Counted from the stretch's first letter, positions 18,437 to 26,279 are shown. The stretch is DNA of 64,000 nt from Bacillota bacterium (GCA_025210655.1 JAOARG010000017.1:62001-126000); one strand, 5' to 3'. The notes: generated from the sequence alone by a model not told the origin. Translations and numbers: made by a program.

Positions 18437-18812
18437 TTAACTCCTCCTTAATTTAACTTAATAATATTTTCCTAACTTCTTACCTTTTAAAAACTTTCAT
18501 TTTCAAACGCAAAATCTATCTAATAATTAAATCCATCAACTCATTTTTTCTGTGAATCAACAAAATTTATGAGAAAAATCATCCATTCGAATTTTCTCAT
18601 TAATATGTACTTAGCTAAACACCACTCATCGTAATAAGTTAGAACTACACGATAACCTTTTTATACTTCTGCCACAATTAAATACTTTATTGTTATAATT
18701 ATATCTTATTATCAAACATATATAAAATCCATATTTTCTTATAAATCACATAACAAAATAAAATATAGTCTAGTAGAATTACTCATCATAACAAATACCT
18801 ATTCTTACACTA
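18437..18812 (-). other. AT-rich spacer between the two DUF262-HEPN pairs, with one hairpin
   Basis: A 376-base gap without a convincing gene. The only structure seen is a hairpin at 18569-18600 pairing ATGAGAAAA with TTTTCTCAT; on the minus strand it is followed by AAATTTTG and could be a weak terminator after the first pair. No confident promoter for the second pair could be picked out. Confidence 0.4.
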
Positions 18813-19601
18813 CTATACACTTGAAGAAAAAGGCTTTGATACTAACACCACAAAAGCTAACTGTAATATCTTAAGCTTTTGCTTTATTTCATTTAATCTC
18901 ACATCAGATACACTATTTTGCATATTATTTCCATGAGCAATCGAATGCCTAATTTGTAAAAACTCTTCTAAAAACTCTTCAAATAAAGTTTTAGTATTTT
19001 TCTCCGAAGAGGGTCTCTTTTTTATATCATATCTATCGTAAGCAAATTTATAAGGAACTTGTTCAATATTCTCAACTATTTTAGATCTAAACTCTGACAA
19101 AAATTCTTCAGTCTCTGAACGACTATTCTCGAAAACAAGGTCTAACTTACTATGATGTATAAACCCAAAAAAGTCATCAATACCGAATCGTTTAGAAATA
19201 GTCTTAATAACACTAGCCTTGGGATTTTTATTTGGTAGTATGAATGGTTCAGAAACAACTTCAACATTTGTAGAATCAAGAATATTATTAAGCTTACTTA
19301 ACTTATTATACTCCTTATTAGAATCATCAACACATAAGTAATATGAAGCAAATGTATTTTTAACACTCTTTGGCATATTTTCATATCCTAGGATAGAATT
19401 TGCATCTTTGAGTATCGCTTTAACAATATCCTTCATAAACCCTTCAAAGTGAGCCGACATCATTACCGATGCAGCTCTACACATTATGTCATACAGTTCA
19501 GAATCAATTTCTTTAGAATTAGTAGCTTCATCAATTAATCTATCAACTTCTGTCCAACGTCTATCGATATTTTCTATTTCCATCAAAAGAAAACTACTCA
19601 A
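18813..19601 (-). CDS. HEPN-domain protein, first pair (MAE_28990-like)
   Basis: 262 residues. The segment SAHFEGFMKDIVK near 49-61 and the motif R218-HSIA-H223 (RxxxxH) mark it as a HEPN-superfamily protein, a fold common among RNases of defence and toxin systems. The start is a TTG at 19601 whose TTGA overlaps the stop of the DUF262 gene; GAGGTG lies 8 bases before it, so translation is coupled. An ATG at 19583 is the alternative. Its substrate and whether it is toxic are not known. Confidence 0.75.
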   Translation of the reverse strand: MSSFLLMEIENIDRRWTEVDRLIDEATNSKEIDSELYDIMCRAASVMMSAHFEGFMKDIVKAILKDANSILGYENMPKSVKNTFASYYLCVDDSNKEYNKLSKLNNILDSTNVEVVSEPFILPNKNPKASVIKTISKRFGIDDFFGFIHHSKLDLVFENSRSETEEFLSEFRSKIVENIEQVPYKFAYDRYDIKKRPSSEKNTKTLFEEFLEEFLQIRHSIAHGNNMQNSVSDVRLNEIKQKLKILQLAFVVLVSKPFSSSV

Positions 19602-20689
19602 TTTTTGAACACCTCTTTTGACTTACTAGCTCTAGTAAATAATTTTCTCGCATCATTAACACTACCTGTTATAGAATCAAAAAATTCTTCATCCCTAAAT
19701 AATTCTCTAAAATTTTTTGCATGTTTAGTGTTAATAGAATTCAACTTCTCAACACTATCCACTCCAATTATTAATGCATCAAACACTGAAACATTATACT
19801 TTGACATTCTCTTACTTCCATCAGAGTTAATTCTATACTTTGCAAAAGCTTCATCACCAAAAACTTTACGAATAACTTTCATTGTTTTATTAAAATAATT
19901 CGCATATTTTTCCAACTCTTCACTATTATACTTTGAATAAACCTTCATTGAGTTTGTCAAATACTGCTTAAATCCCCCTTTATAGTCTTGATACCGTTCT
20001 TCAATTAATGAAAAAAAACGTAACACTAATTCTACATCTTCCATCTTTTCAACTTTACTCTTACTAGTTGGTGAAATCTGGATAAGTCTTCTAAAATCAT
20101 CATTTTCAGCTAACTTCTTTATCATTTCGTTAAACGGACTTCTAATCACCGCATTTCTTAACTCTTGCGCTGTAAGCTCCACTGAACCTGAGTTCAAACG
20201 TTCAAAAATATCATATTTAACTTGCTCATCTACTGTAGAATCTATCCTCAAGCAAGAAATTGCTCTTTCTTCTAATCTCCTAATAAGAAATTTAGGTAAT
20301 TCAGAGTATCTCTTACCTTCTAAATCTGATAAAACATCTAGCTCTTTTAAAACCAAATCATCTGTGAAAAATTTCATTATAGCAGTTAACCTCTGTTGCC
20401 CATCAATCACTGTATATCTTGGTATACCCTCATCAACTTCTTCATCAATATCAACATCAAGTGAAAGGTATACCATAGGTATTGGAATATTCAAAATCAA
20501 ACTTTCAATCAATCTAGATGAAGTTCCATCATGCCATCTATGTCTCCTTTGATAATCAGGATCTAGCTTAATATAACCACGTTTAATCTTCTTAACCAAT
20601 GTTTCTAGATCATACTCAATAGACTGAGTTTTTACAGTACGCTCTCTAGCTTTCTTTTGTAATAAATTTAATTCAGCATCGTTATACAT
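19598..20689 (-). CDS. DUF262 (ParB/GmrS-like) protein, first pair
   Basis: 363 residues with DPDYQRRHRWHDGTSSRLIESL near 44-64, NIPIPMVYLS, and DGQQR at 96-100 (VIDGQQRLTAIMKFF), followed by FERLNSGSVELTAQELRNA. It shares the DUF262 core with the second pair but differs strongly elsewhere, so the duplication is old or the pairs were acquired separately. The ATG at 20689 has GGAGG 5 bases upstream; an in-frame TTG at 20701 overlaps that site. First gene of the island in the direction of transcription. Confidence 0.82.
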   Translation of the reverse strand: MYNDAELNLLQKKARERTVKTQSIEYDLETLVKKIKRGYIKLDPDYQRRHRWHDGTSSRLIESLILNIPIPMVYLSLDVDIDEEVDEGIPRYTVIDGQQRLTAIMKFFTDDLVLKELDVLSDLEGKRYSELPKFLIRRLEERAISCLRIDSTVDEQVKYDIFERLNSGSVELTAQELRNAVIRSPFNEMIKKLAENDDFRRLIQISPTSKSKVEKMEDVELVLRFFSLIEERYQDYKGGFKQYLTNSMKVYSKYNSEELEKYANYFNKTMKVIRKVFGDEAFAKYRINSDGSKRMSKYNVSVFDALIIGVDSVEKLNSINTKHAKNFRELFRDEEFFDSITGSVNDARKLFTRASKSKEVFKN

Positions 20690-20926
20690 TTTAACCTCCA
20701 AATATTAATAATGAAAATGCATACTCTCAAAATATTTTTTATCGACTAACACAATTATACTATTAAAACCATACCTTTTCCATAAATTAGGTGGAGTTTT
20801 TACTGATTTTTCTAAACTTATTAGATTCCTTTAAAGTTCTAAAAGTTTTTCTTAAATAAATTCTTACTTTTAAATAGCTTTCTACCTTTTTTTAGTTCTT
20901 GTAAAAATGATTCTATTTATAGTATC

Positions 20927-21091
20927 TTTCCGTAGGAAAATTACCATGGTCGGATTGCTAAGCAATCTTCTAGACGTAAATCGAGTATAACAAGATTTTC
21001 ACTAGACCAGAACCAAAGGTTCTGATTAGACGCGAGTTCTCTAAGAACAGCATTAGACAAGGGGTAATTCCGATAATAGGATTGACCCCTT
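20927..21091 (-). repeat. multi-hairpin element, copy C
   Basis: Orientation is opposite to copies A and B. Written along the plus strand: TTTCCGTAGGAAA, hairpin GATTGC/GCAATC, linker TCTAGACG, hairpin AAATC/GATTT, linker CACTAGAC, hairpin CAGAACC/GGTTCTG, linker ATTAGACGCGA, hairpin GTTCT/AGAAC, linker AGCATTAGAC, closing hairpin GGGGTAATTCC/AGGATTGACCCC. On the minus strand the closing hairpin begins 5 bases after the stop of the lipoprotein gene. It fills the right border of the DUF262/HEPN island; the rest of 20690-20926 is AT-rich with no gene seen. Confidence 0.82.
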
Positions 21092-21096
21092 AACAA

Positions 21097-22278
21097 TTAG
21101 TACCTAAACACTTCCTCCAAATCCCTAACATCAAACCCACTCAACATAATAAGCCCCTTAGGCTCCCTCTTCCCTTCTTCTTTCGACCATTCGCCCTCTT
21201 CATCTGTGGTATCAAGTATATACTTTCCCGTTATAAGATTTATGTCTAAGAATTCTCTATTTGCTTCTGTTGCTGCATGGAAGGATTGAGAACTTGCTCC
21301 TATCAAATAAAAATCGTTATCTTGATATCTAAATCTAAAAGAATCTCCCCATCTCCATGCACTACCTCCGTAGTGGTGAATAAGTAGTGATCCCCTATCT
21401 ATTTCAAGGCCTGCAAAGGGATCTCCCATTACTCCACCTTCGTCTTCTCTTCTAACTGCTTTATCCGAAGTAGCTACTAATTCATAGTTGCAATCATCAT
21501 TTCCAAACAAGACTATTAGCTTTCTCTTTCTGTCAATTTTATCTGAATCTTCTTCTATTACAAATGCTATATCATTGATTTGGTCTTTATTTAAATCTCC
21601 TTCTACAGTCTCATCACCATAAGCATTTAGTATTCTCCAGCCATCTGGAATGAAACTGCTCAAATCATTAGCTTCTTTAATATTTGTAAGATCATCATCT
21701 CTTTCTATTTTCTTATTTTTTTGATCCTCAATATATGATTTATACCAATCATCATAGACCTTGGCATAATCTAAATTTTCTTCTTCAGTAAGGATCTCTT
21801 TATTTACTAGTATCAACTTCTTAGTCTTAACATCATAATCAATAACTAGCTGATAAAAATCATCATTCAGTTTTCCTAAAATACAGAAATAATTTTCATC
21901 TTCATTATAATAGTCCTTATAAGGTTTTTTATCTATCCAAGTTGCAAAAGTGCTTATATAAGATGCTTTAAAAATACCTACTTCCCCTTTAAAGGACTCA
22001 GCAATAAATATAGCTGCTTCCTCTGATTGTAGGATTTCGAAAACTTCTTCTACAAACTCTCTATTTGATCCATCAGGATACCTTGGGTCAAATAATGGGC
22101 TTGCATAGATTTTTGATAAATATTCTACTTCAACCTTTCTACTATCAGCTACATTGATCCATACACCTGTTAGATTATTCTTTTCTTCCTTAGAGCATCC
22201 TGAGAAAATTAATAATGATATACATATTACCATCATTAATCCAAGCTTAGATTTTAGAGTATTATTGCTATAATTCAC
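21097..22278 (-). CDS. putative lipoprotein of unknown function
   Basis: 393 residues. An N-terminal signal segment (MVICISLLIFSGCS) has a lipobox whose cysteine is residue 27, so the mature protein is probably anchored to the outer face of the membrane. The second half contains GDLNKDQINDIAFVIEE, an FG-GAP/VCBS-like calcium-type repeat motif, and an aromatic stretch HHYGGSAWRWGDSFRFRY; the middle is acidic. A GTG start at 22278 is chosen because GGAGGAG lies 9 bases upstream. I do not recognise a specific family and assign no function. Confidence 0.7.
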   Translation of the reverse strand: MNYSNNTLKSKLGLMMVICISLLIFSGCSKEEKNNLTGVWINVADSRKVEVEYLSKIYASPLFDPRYPDGSNREFVEEVFEILQSEEAAIFIAESFKGEVGIFKASYISTFATWIDKKPYKDYYNEDENYFCILGKLNDDFYQLVIDYDVKTKKLILVNKEILTEEENLDYAKVYDDWYKSYIEDQKNKKIERDDDLTNIKEANDLSSFIPDGWRILNAYGDETVEGDLNKDQINDIAFVIEEDSDKIDRKRKLIVLFGNDDCNYELVATSDKAVRREDEGGVMGDPFAGLEIDRGSLLIHHYGGSAWRWGDSFRFRYQDNDFYLIGASSQSFHAATEANREFLDINLITGKYILDTTDEEGEWSKEEGKREPKGLIMLSGFDVRDLEEVFRY

Positions 22279-22337
22279 TAGTACATCTCCTCCTTGAGTT
22301 GTTTTATAATTATTTTAATTTATTAGGTTAGTTCATC

Positions 22338-22362
22338 TCGTAGATCGTTGGTCGTAGAACGG
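22338..22362 (+). repeat. tandem TCGTNGN heptamers
   Basis: Three consecutive 7-base units of the form TCGTNGN (TCGTAGA, TCGTTGG, TCGTAGA), followed by ACGG. The same heptamer type recurs at 22652, 23434 and 54342. Confidence 0.6.
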
Positions 22363-22380
22363 CGAGAGACTACTTACCAT

Positions 22381-22790
22381 TAAAGTAAATCCATTCTTGG
22401 TCAAAGCTTAAAGGAAGGATTCACTTGATATTTCGGGTCTTCAATATCTAATGACCACAACTCAACTGATTTTCCCCACAGAGATATGACCCACTGTCAA
22501 ATTAGTTTATCCCTAAAAGGTTTGTAACTACTTCTACTAAAGTAAATCTTTTCTGGATCATAACTTTGCCGAAGGATTCACTTGGGTTTTTAGGGTCTTT
22601 TTTAGGACTAAATAACTTAAATTTTGATTTTTTTCAAAATCTCACCGTAGTTCGTGGGTCGTGGATCGTAGTTGGTAAGAGCGTTCTTTAATAAAAAGCT
22701 TATCTTTTATAGTTAAAGTAAATCCATTCTCAGCTAGAGCTTTGTAGAAAGATTCACTTGGGTTTTTGGGGTCATTTTTAGGGCTAAATC
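22381..22790 (+). repeat. three copies of an approximately 80-bp interspersed repeat
   Basis: Copies start near 22381, 22538 and 22713. Each begins TTAAAGTAAATC or close to it, carries GGATTCACTTGGG about 40 bases later, and (second and third copy) ends in TTTTTAGGGCTAAAT or a variant. AAGTAAATCC and GGATTCACTT can pair, so each copy can form a hairpin. Heptamer repeats (TCGTGGG, TCGTGGA, TCGTAGT) lie between the second and third copies at 22652-22672. Together with copy D this fills the 760-base gap after the lipoprotein gene; no credible gene is present. Confidence 0.65.
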
Positions 22791-22868
22791 AACCTTCTAT
22801 GAATGCATTTCTTATATGAGAAGGTCCGATTTTTGTACTTGGGTCTTAATGTTTTTATTTAAAGTATC

Positions 22869-23034
22869 TTTCCGCAAGGAAAATTACCATGGACAGATTG
22901 CTAAGCAATCTTCTAGACGGAAAGCGAGTCTAGCAAGCTTTACACTAGACCTGAACGGAACGTTCAGATTAGACGCGAGTTCCAACGGAACAGCACTAGA
23001 CAAGGGGTCAATCCGATAATAGGATTGACCCCCT
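22869..23034 (-). repeat. multi-hairpin element, copy D
   Basis: Along the plus strand: TTTCCGCAAGGAAA, hairpin AGATTGC/GCAATCT, linker TCTAGACG, hairpin AAAGC/GCTTT, linker CACTAGAC, hairpin CTGAACG/CGTTCAG, linker ATTAGACGCGA, hairpin GTTCC/GGAAC, linker AGCACTAGAC, closing hairpin GGGGTCAATCC/AGGATTGACCCC. On the minus strand the closing hairpin starts 4 bases after the stop of the small membrane protein gene. The 50 bases before it are also shared with copy E. Confidence 0.85.
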
Positions 23035-23038
23035 CACA

Positions 23039-23197
23039 CTAAGCTTTACTCTTTTTAATTCTGTCAATAACCGTATAAGCAGCAACTACACCTATAACAG
23101 TAAATACTAAAACCGAATCCCTTAGACCCAACATTTTTTCTATTGCATCAAGTACAAAAAAAGATGCAACTCCTAAAAACACATTTCTAAAATTCAT
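23039..23197 (-). CDS. small membrane protein, 52 residues, unknown function
   Basis: Starts MNFRNVFLGVASFFVLDAIE and contains two hydrophobic segments (about 6-18 and 26-42) separated by a short polar stretch, ending in a basic tail DRIKKSKA. The ATG at 23197 has AAAGGA about 8 bases upstream; an in-frame start at 23227 precedes that site. It resembles short two-helix membrane proteins common in clostridia. It is isolated between repeat blocks, so it could be part of what spreads with the repeats, or simply a small resident gene. Confidence 0.55.
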   Translation of the reverse strand: MNFRNVFLGVASFFVLDAIEKMLGLRDSVLVFTVIGVVAAYTVIDRIKKSKA

Positions 23198-23319
23198 TTT
23201 ATTATCCTTTCTATGTAAGTATTTCAAATTAATATATTCATTATAACTTAAATTTTGGTTTTCTCAAAACCTTATCGTAGATCGGTAAGAGCGTTATTAG
23301 AAGAGATTATCTTTTATTG

Positions 23320-23560
23320 TTAAAGTAAATCCATTCTGGGTCAGAGTTTTTCGGAAGGATTCACTTGGGTTGATGGGGTCTTTTATAGGGCTAAATAACT
23401 TAAATTTTGTTTTTTTCAAAATTTAACCTTAGTTCGTGGGTCGTTGGTCGTAGTTGGTAAGAGCGTTCTTAAAAAGCTTATTAAAGTAAATCCATTCTCG
23501 GCTGGAGCTTTGTGGAAAGATTCACTTGGGTTATAGGGGCATTTTTAGGGCTAAATCAAC
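23320..23560 (+). repeat. two further copies of the approximately 80-bp repeat, with heptamers
   Basis: Copies start near 23320 and 23481, with the same TTAAAGTAAATCCATTCT start and GGATTCACTT (or AGATTCACTT) second arm. Between them, at 23434-23461, lie TCGTGGG, TCGTTGG, TCGTAGT and TGGTAAG heptamers. The order heptamers, repeat, multi-hairpin element repeats that of 22646-23034, so this is a duplicated block. No gene is seen in 23198-23932. Confidence 0.65.
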
Positions 23561-23759
23561 CTACTATGAATGCATTCCTCACATGAGAACCTTTTACAAA
23601 ATATTATCTTTAATAATTCTTTTATATAACTATGTAATTATGTGATTTTAATAATTATGAACTCAACATACTTATATAAAGAATCAACGGTTTGTTTAAC
23701 ATTTTGTCCTGAAGGTCCGATTTTTGTATTAAGGTCTTAACGGTTTTATTTAAAGTATC

Positions 23760-23926
23760 TTTCCGCAAGGAAAATTACATTGGTCGTACTTCCTAAGGAA
23801 GTACACTTGACGAAAAGCGAGTCTAACAAGCTTTGCACTAGACCTGAACGAAACGTTCAGACTAGACGCGAGTTCCAAAGGAACAGCACTAGACGAGGGG
23901 TTAATCCGATATTAGGATTAACCCCT
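23760..23926 (-). repeat. multi-hairpin element, copy E
   Basis: Along the plus strand: TTTCCGCAAGGAAA, hairpin GTACTTCC/GGAAGTAC, linker ACTTGACG, hairpin AAAGC/GCTTT, linker CACTAGAC, hairpin CTGAACG/CGTTCAG, linker ACTAGACGCGA, hairpin GTTCC/GGAAC, linker AGCACTAGAC, closing hairpin GGGGTTAATCC/AGGATTAACCCC. On the minus strand the closing hairpin begins 6 bases after the stop of the EAL gene. Note that the first hairpin differs completely in sequence from copy D but stays perfectly paired. Confidence 0.85.
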
Positions 23927-23932
23927 CAATAA

Positions 23933-26098
23933 TTATAAAGTGCTTCTTATCTCCGGAACAGCCCTAGAATAATAATATCCTTGGGCATACTCAACCTCCA
24001 TTTTCTTAAGAATTGCCAGCACCTTAGCATCCTCAACATGCTCTGCTATAATTTTAGAATTATAGTTTTTACACAGATACACAAGTGCATTTAAAGTTTT
24101 CATTCTTTTTTCTTCTTGCCATACATCCTGTACAAATACACCATCTATTTTTATATAATCTGGGTGTATCTTTGATAACAATGATATATGGGAGTATCCT
24201 GTACCAAAATCATCTATAGCCAATTTAAATCCTTTTTCTCTTAGAATGTTCAGGTATACTATTGCGTTCTTATCCCCTTCTAATGCTGCTGTTTCTGTAA
24301 GTTCAAAGGTAATGTCTTCTGGCTCTATATAATACTTTTCCGCATTTTCTATAATATAATCCTTCAGCTTACCATCAACTGATTTTCCTGAAATATTTAT
24401 ACTCAGCTTAGTTCTCTTGCCATAGGAGTATTGTCTTCTATTATATTCTCCAAATGCCTGAGCAATTATTAGTCTATCAATTTTTTGTACTAAAGCTTCT
24501 TTTTCTGCGATTTCAATTATTTCCTGTGTTGTATATCTTTTATCTTGAGTTTTCACCCTTAGTAATACTTCATGCATAAATATTTCCCTGCTACTTGTAT
24601 CAACTATTGGTTGGAAATAAGGAACAATTTCTTTGTTTGATATTAGATTCTCAACATAGTTTTTCTTCATTGTATCATCTTTAAATGAAGAAAGAATATC
24701 ACTATAGTTAGTTACTTTCAAATCCCTATAATTGATTAATTCTGTATAGTAATCATCCATACTATGAACTATCTTATTGTCTATATCCATTGTAGAAAAA
24801 GTCTCTTTACTTTTATCAATATTCAGACACATTATCTTGCCTCTTAAAATTATAGATTCTTCTCCACTTCCAACATTTCCTTTAATCCTTCTTATTAAAT
24901 CAAACATGGACTGAATATCTTTTATCCTGAATATATAATGTACTCTTGAAATTCTATATAGTTCTTTATATTCATGTTTTAATCCCTTAAAATAAGATGA
25001 TATTTTGTAGAATATGCTATCATCGTATAAAAAGTCCCTGTCTTCACTATCTATTATATTTTCAATTTTTAAGATTAGATACTTTTCATCCTCATTATCA
25101 TTTTCAGTCTTTATCATGTATTTTCTAAAAGCCCTGTCATTTTTCACTTCAGTAAAGTAATCCGTGTACTTAATAAGGAAAAGATACCTTAAAAATACTA
25201 TGATTCCTATAATCAAACACCCGATAAGGGGTAAAATAGTTCTTAGTGTCTCTTTAAATAACTCATCTTTTATTTTTGAAAAATTAGATGTAAGTACCAC
25301 TACTCCATTAAAGGCTTCAAGTCTATTGGCGTAAGCCTGCATTTCTTCACCATTGCTTTTATATTCTAAAGATTTACTTCTTACTTTACTTGGTGTCTTA
25401 TTTAATAATTGCAGCAACTTATCATAATCAATATCATCTATACCTGTTCTTTGCTGAATCAATTCTTTATCATTAATAATATTCTTACCAATCACTTTAT
25501 TGTCAGGATGATATAAAAAATAGCCATCACCAGTAACTAAATATACATATGAATGCTGAGCATGATAGTTCTCAGGCCTTGTAATCATATTTAGATTATT
25601 ATAATTTAAACCTACTAAAAATAAGTACTTTTCACCGCTATCATCAACAATCCTATTTACAGCATACATTAAACTTTCATCAGAAATACTTTCTAACATT
25701 CCTGCACAAAGTAGACTTTCATCACCTGAAAAGAATGTTGAAGCCTTTTCAATATCTGTATTAACAATACCCAATGAAGACAAGTATTTTCCATCATCAT
25801 AAAGTATTGCTAAATCCTCTACAAAATAAGATGTAGACACATATTTATTTAATATTTCTACTTTTTTTTCATCACTAATAGAACCATTACTTGTATCTTC
25901 AATGGCTTTTTCTACAGCAATACATATTTCAAAAAAAGTAGCATCGTATTGGGATTTTACTGAATCGGAAAGATCTTTGAGCAGATCCATTGATTCACTA
26001 ATATTAGATGTGTAGTTTCTATTATAGTTGAATACACTTGATGCAATTACAACAATCGCCAAAATTATGATAGCAACTATATACTTCTTTTTGACCAT
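23933..26098 (-). CDS. membrane c-di-GMP phosphodiesterase: Cache sensor, degenerate GGDEF, EAL
   Basis: 721 residues: transmembrane helix near 8-26, extracellular Cache-like sensor region (about 30-285), second helix near 288-310, a GGDEF-type domain whose signature is replaced by RISRVHYIF (so not a cyclase), and a C-terminal EAL domain. The EAL motif reads EVL, but the metal and catalytic residues appear in place: SINIS, FELTE, DDFGTGYS, YIKID, AEHVE and AQGYYYS. It should therefore cleave c-di-GMP to pGpG. A c-di-GMP-I riboswitch and a good promoter lie upstream, so the enzyme's own substrate likely controls its expression. GAAGGA lies before the ATG at 26098. Confidence 0.9.
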   Translation of the reverse strand: MVKKKYIVAIIILAIVVIASSVFNYNRNYTSNISESMDLLKDLSDSVKSQYDATFFEICIAVEKAIEDTSNGSISDEKKVEILNKYVSTSYFVEDLAILYDDGKYLSSLGIVNTDIEKASTFFSGDESLLCAGMLESISDESLMYAVNRIVDDSGEKYLFLVGLNYNNLNMITRPENYHAQHSYVYLVTGDGYFLYHPDNKVIGKNIINDKELIQQRTGIDDIDYDKLLQLLNKTPSKVRSKSLEYKSNGEEMQAYANRLEAFNGVVVLTSNFSKIKDELFKETLRTILPLIGCLIIGIIVFLRYLFLIKYTDYFTEVKNDRAFRKYMIKTENDNEDEKYLILKIENIIDSEDRDFLYDDSIFYKISSYFKGLKHEYKELYRISRVHYIFRIKDIQSMFDLIRRIKGNVGSGEESIILRGKIMCLNIDKSKETFSTMDIDNKIVHSMDDYYTELINYRDLKVTNYSDILSSFKDDTMKKNYVENLISNKEIVPYFQPIVDTSSREIFMHEVLLRVKTQDKRYTTQEIIEIAEKEALVQKIDRLIIAQAFGEYNRRQYSYGKRTKLSINISGKSVDGKLKDYIIENAEKYYIEPEDITFELTETAALEGDKNAIVYLNILREKGFKLAIDDFGTGYSHISLLSKIHPDYIKIDGVFVQDVWQEEKRMKTLNALVYLCKNYNSKIIAEHVEDAKVLAILKKMEVEYAQGYYYSRAVPEIRSTL

Positions 26099-26160
26099 AA
26101 CGACCGTCCTTCACTTTTAATTGACTGCCGTCTAACAAGAACAGTTTCCAAGAATAAAAA

Positions 26161-26238
26161 CCGGCAGCCTGGCAATCATAGAATAGTTCCTTAGACCCAT
26201 AGCTTTGCGTCCCCACCTTTCGATAGGTTTGCCAAATA
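26161..26238 (-). promoter_or_regulatory. c-di-GMP-I (GEMM) riboswitch upstream of the EAL gene
   Basis: On the minus strand the conserved GEMM-I core is seen in order: TTGGCAAACC, GAAAGGTGGGGACGCAAAGC, the tetraloop-receptor side GGGTCTAAGG, and the closing ATTGCCAGGCTGCCG. P1 pairs TGGCAA with TTGCCA. The 3' segment CTGCCG can instead pair with CGGCAG about 30 bases downstream (26126-26131 region), a possible expression platform. Whether it acts on transcription or translation could not be decided; no T-tailed terminator is obvious before the start codon. Confidence 0.9.
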
Positions 26239-26246
26239 TATTTGAC

Positions 26247-26275
26247 AGTATATCATACTTTAGTCCTATATACAA
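26247..26275 (-). promoter_or_regulatory. promoter for the riboswitch-EAL transcript
   Basis: On the minus strand, -35 TTGTAT (26270-26275), 17-base spacer, -10 TATACT (26247-26252), placing the start just before the riboswitch aptamer. Confidence 0.65.
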
Positions 26276-26279
26276 TCAC

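Noticed and set aside
21097-22278. Calcium-binding FG-GAP adhesin
   Set aside because: Only one partial DxNxD-type motif is present and the rest does not form repeated blades, so the specific assignment is not supported.
22816-23019. 67-residue open frame on the plus strand
   Set aside because: It lies inside the multi-hairpin repeat and its flank, is made of palindromes and has no convincing start; treated as repeat sequence.
13304-23926. CRISPR array from the repeated CTAGAC-type motifs
   Set aside because: Repeats are only 7-11 bases, spacing is irregular and the intervening sequences are palindromic hairpins, not unique spacers; no cas genes are nearby.
13304-23926. Integron attC sites
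   Set aside because: The conserved GTTRRRY/RYYYAAC core sites are absent, and no integrase gene is seen in the window.
26022-26216. 64-residue open frame across the riboswitch and EAL start
   Set aside because: It overlaps the c-di-GMP-I aptamer and has no ribosome-binding site; the RNA element explains the conservation.
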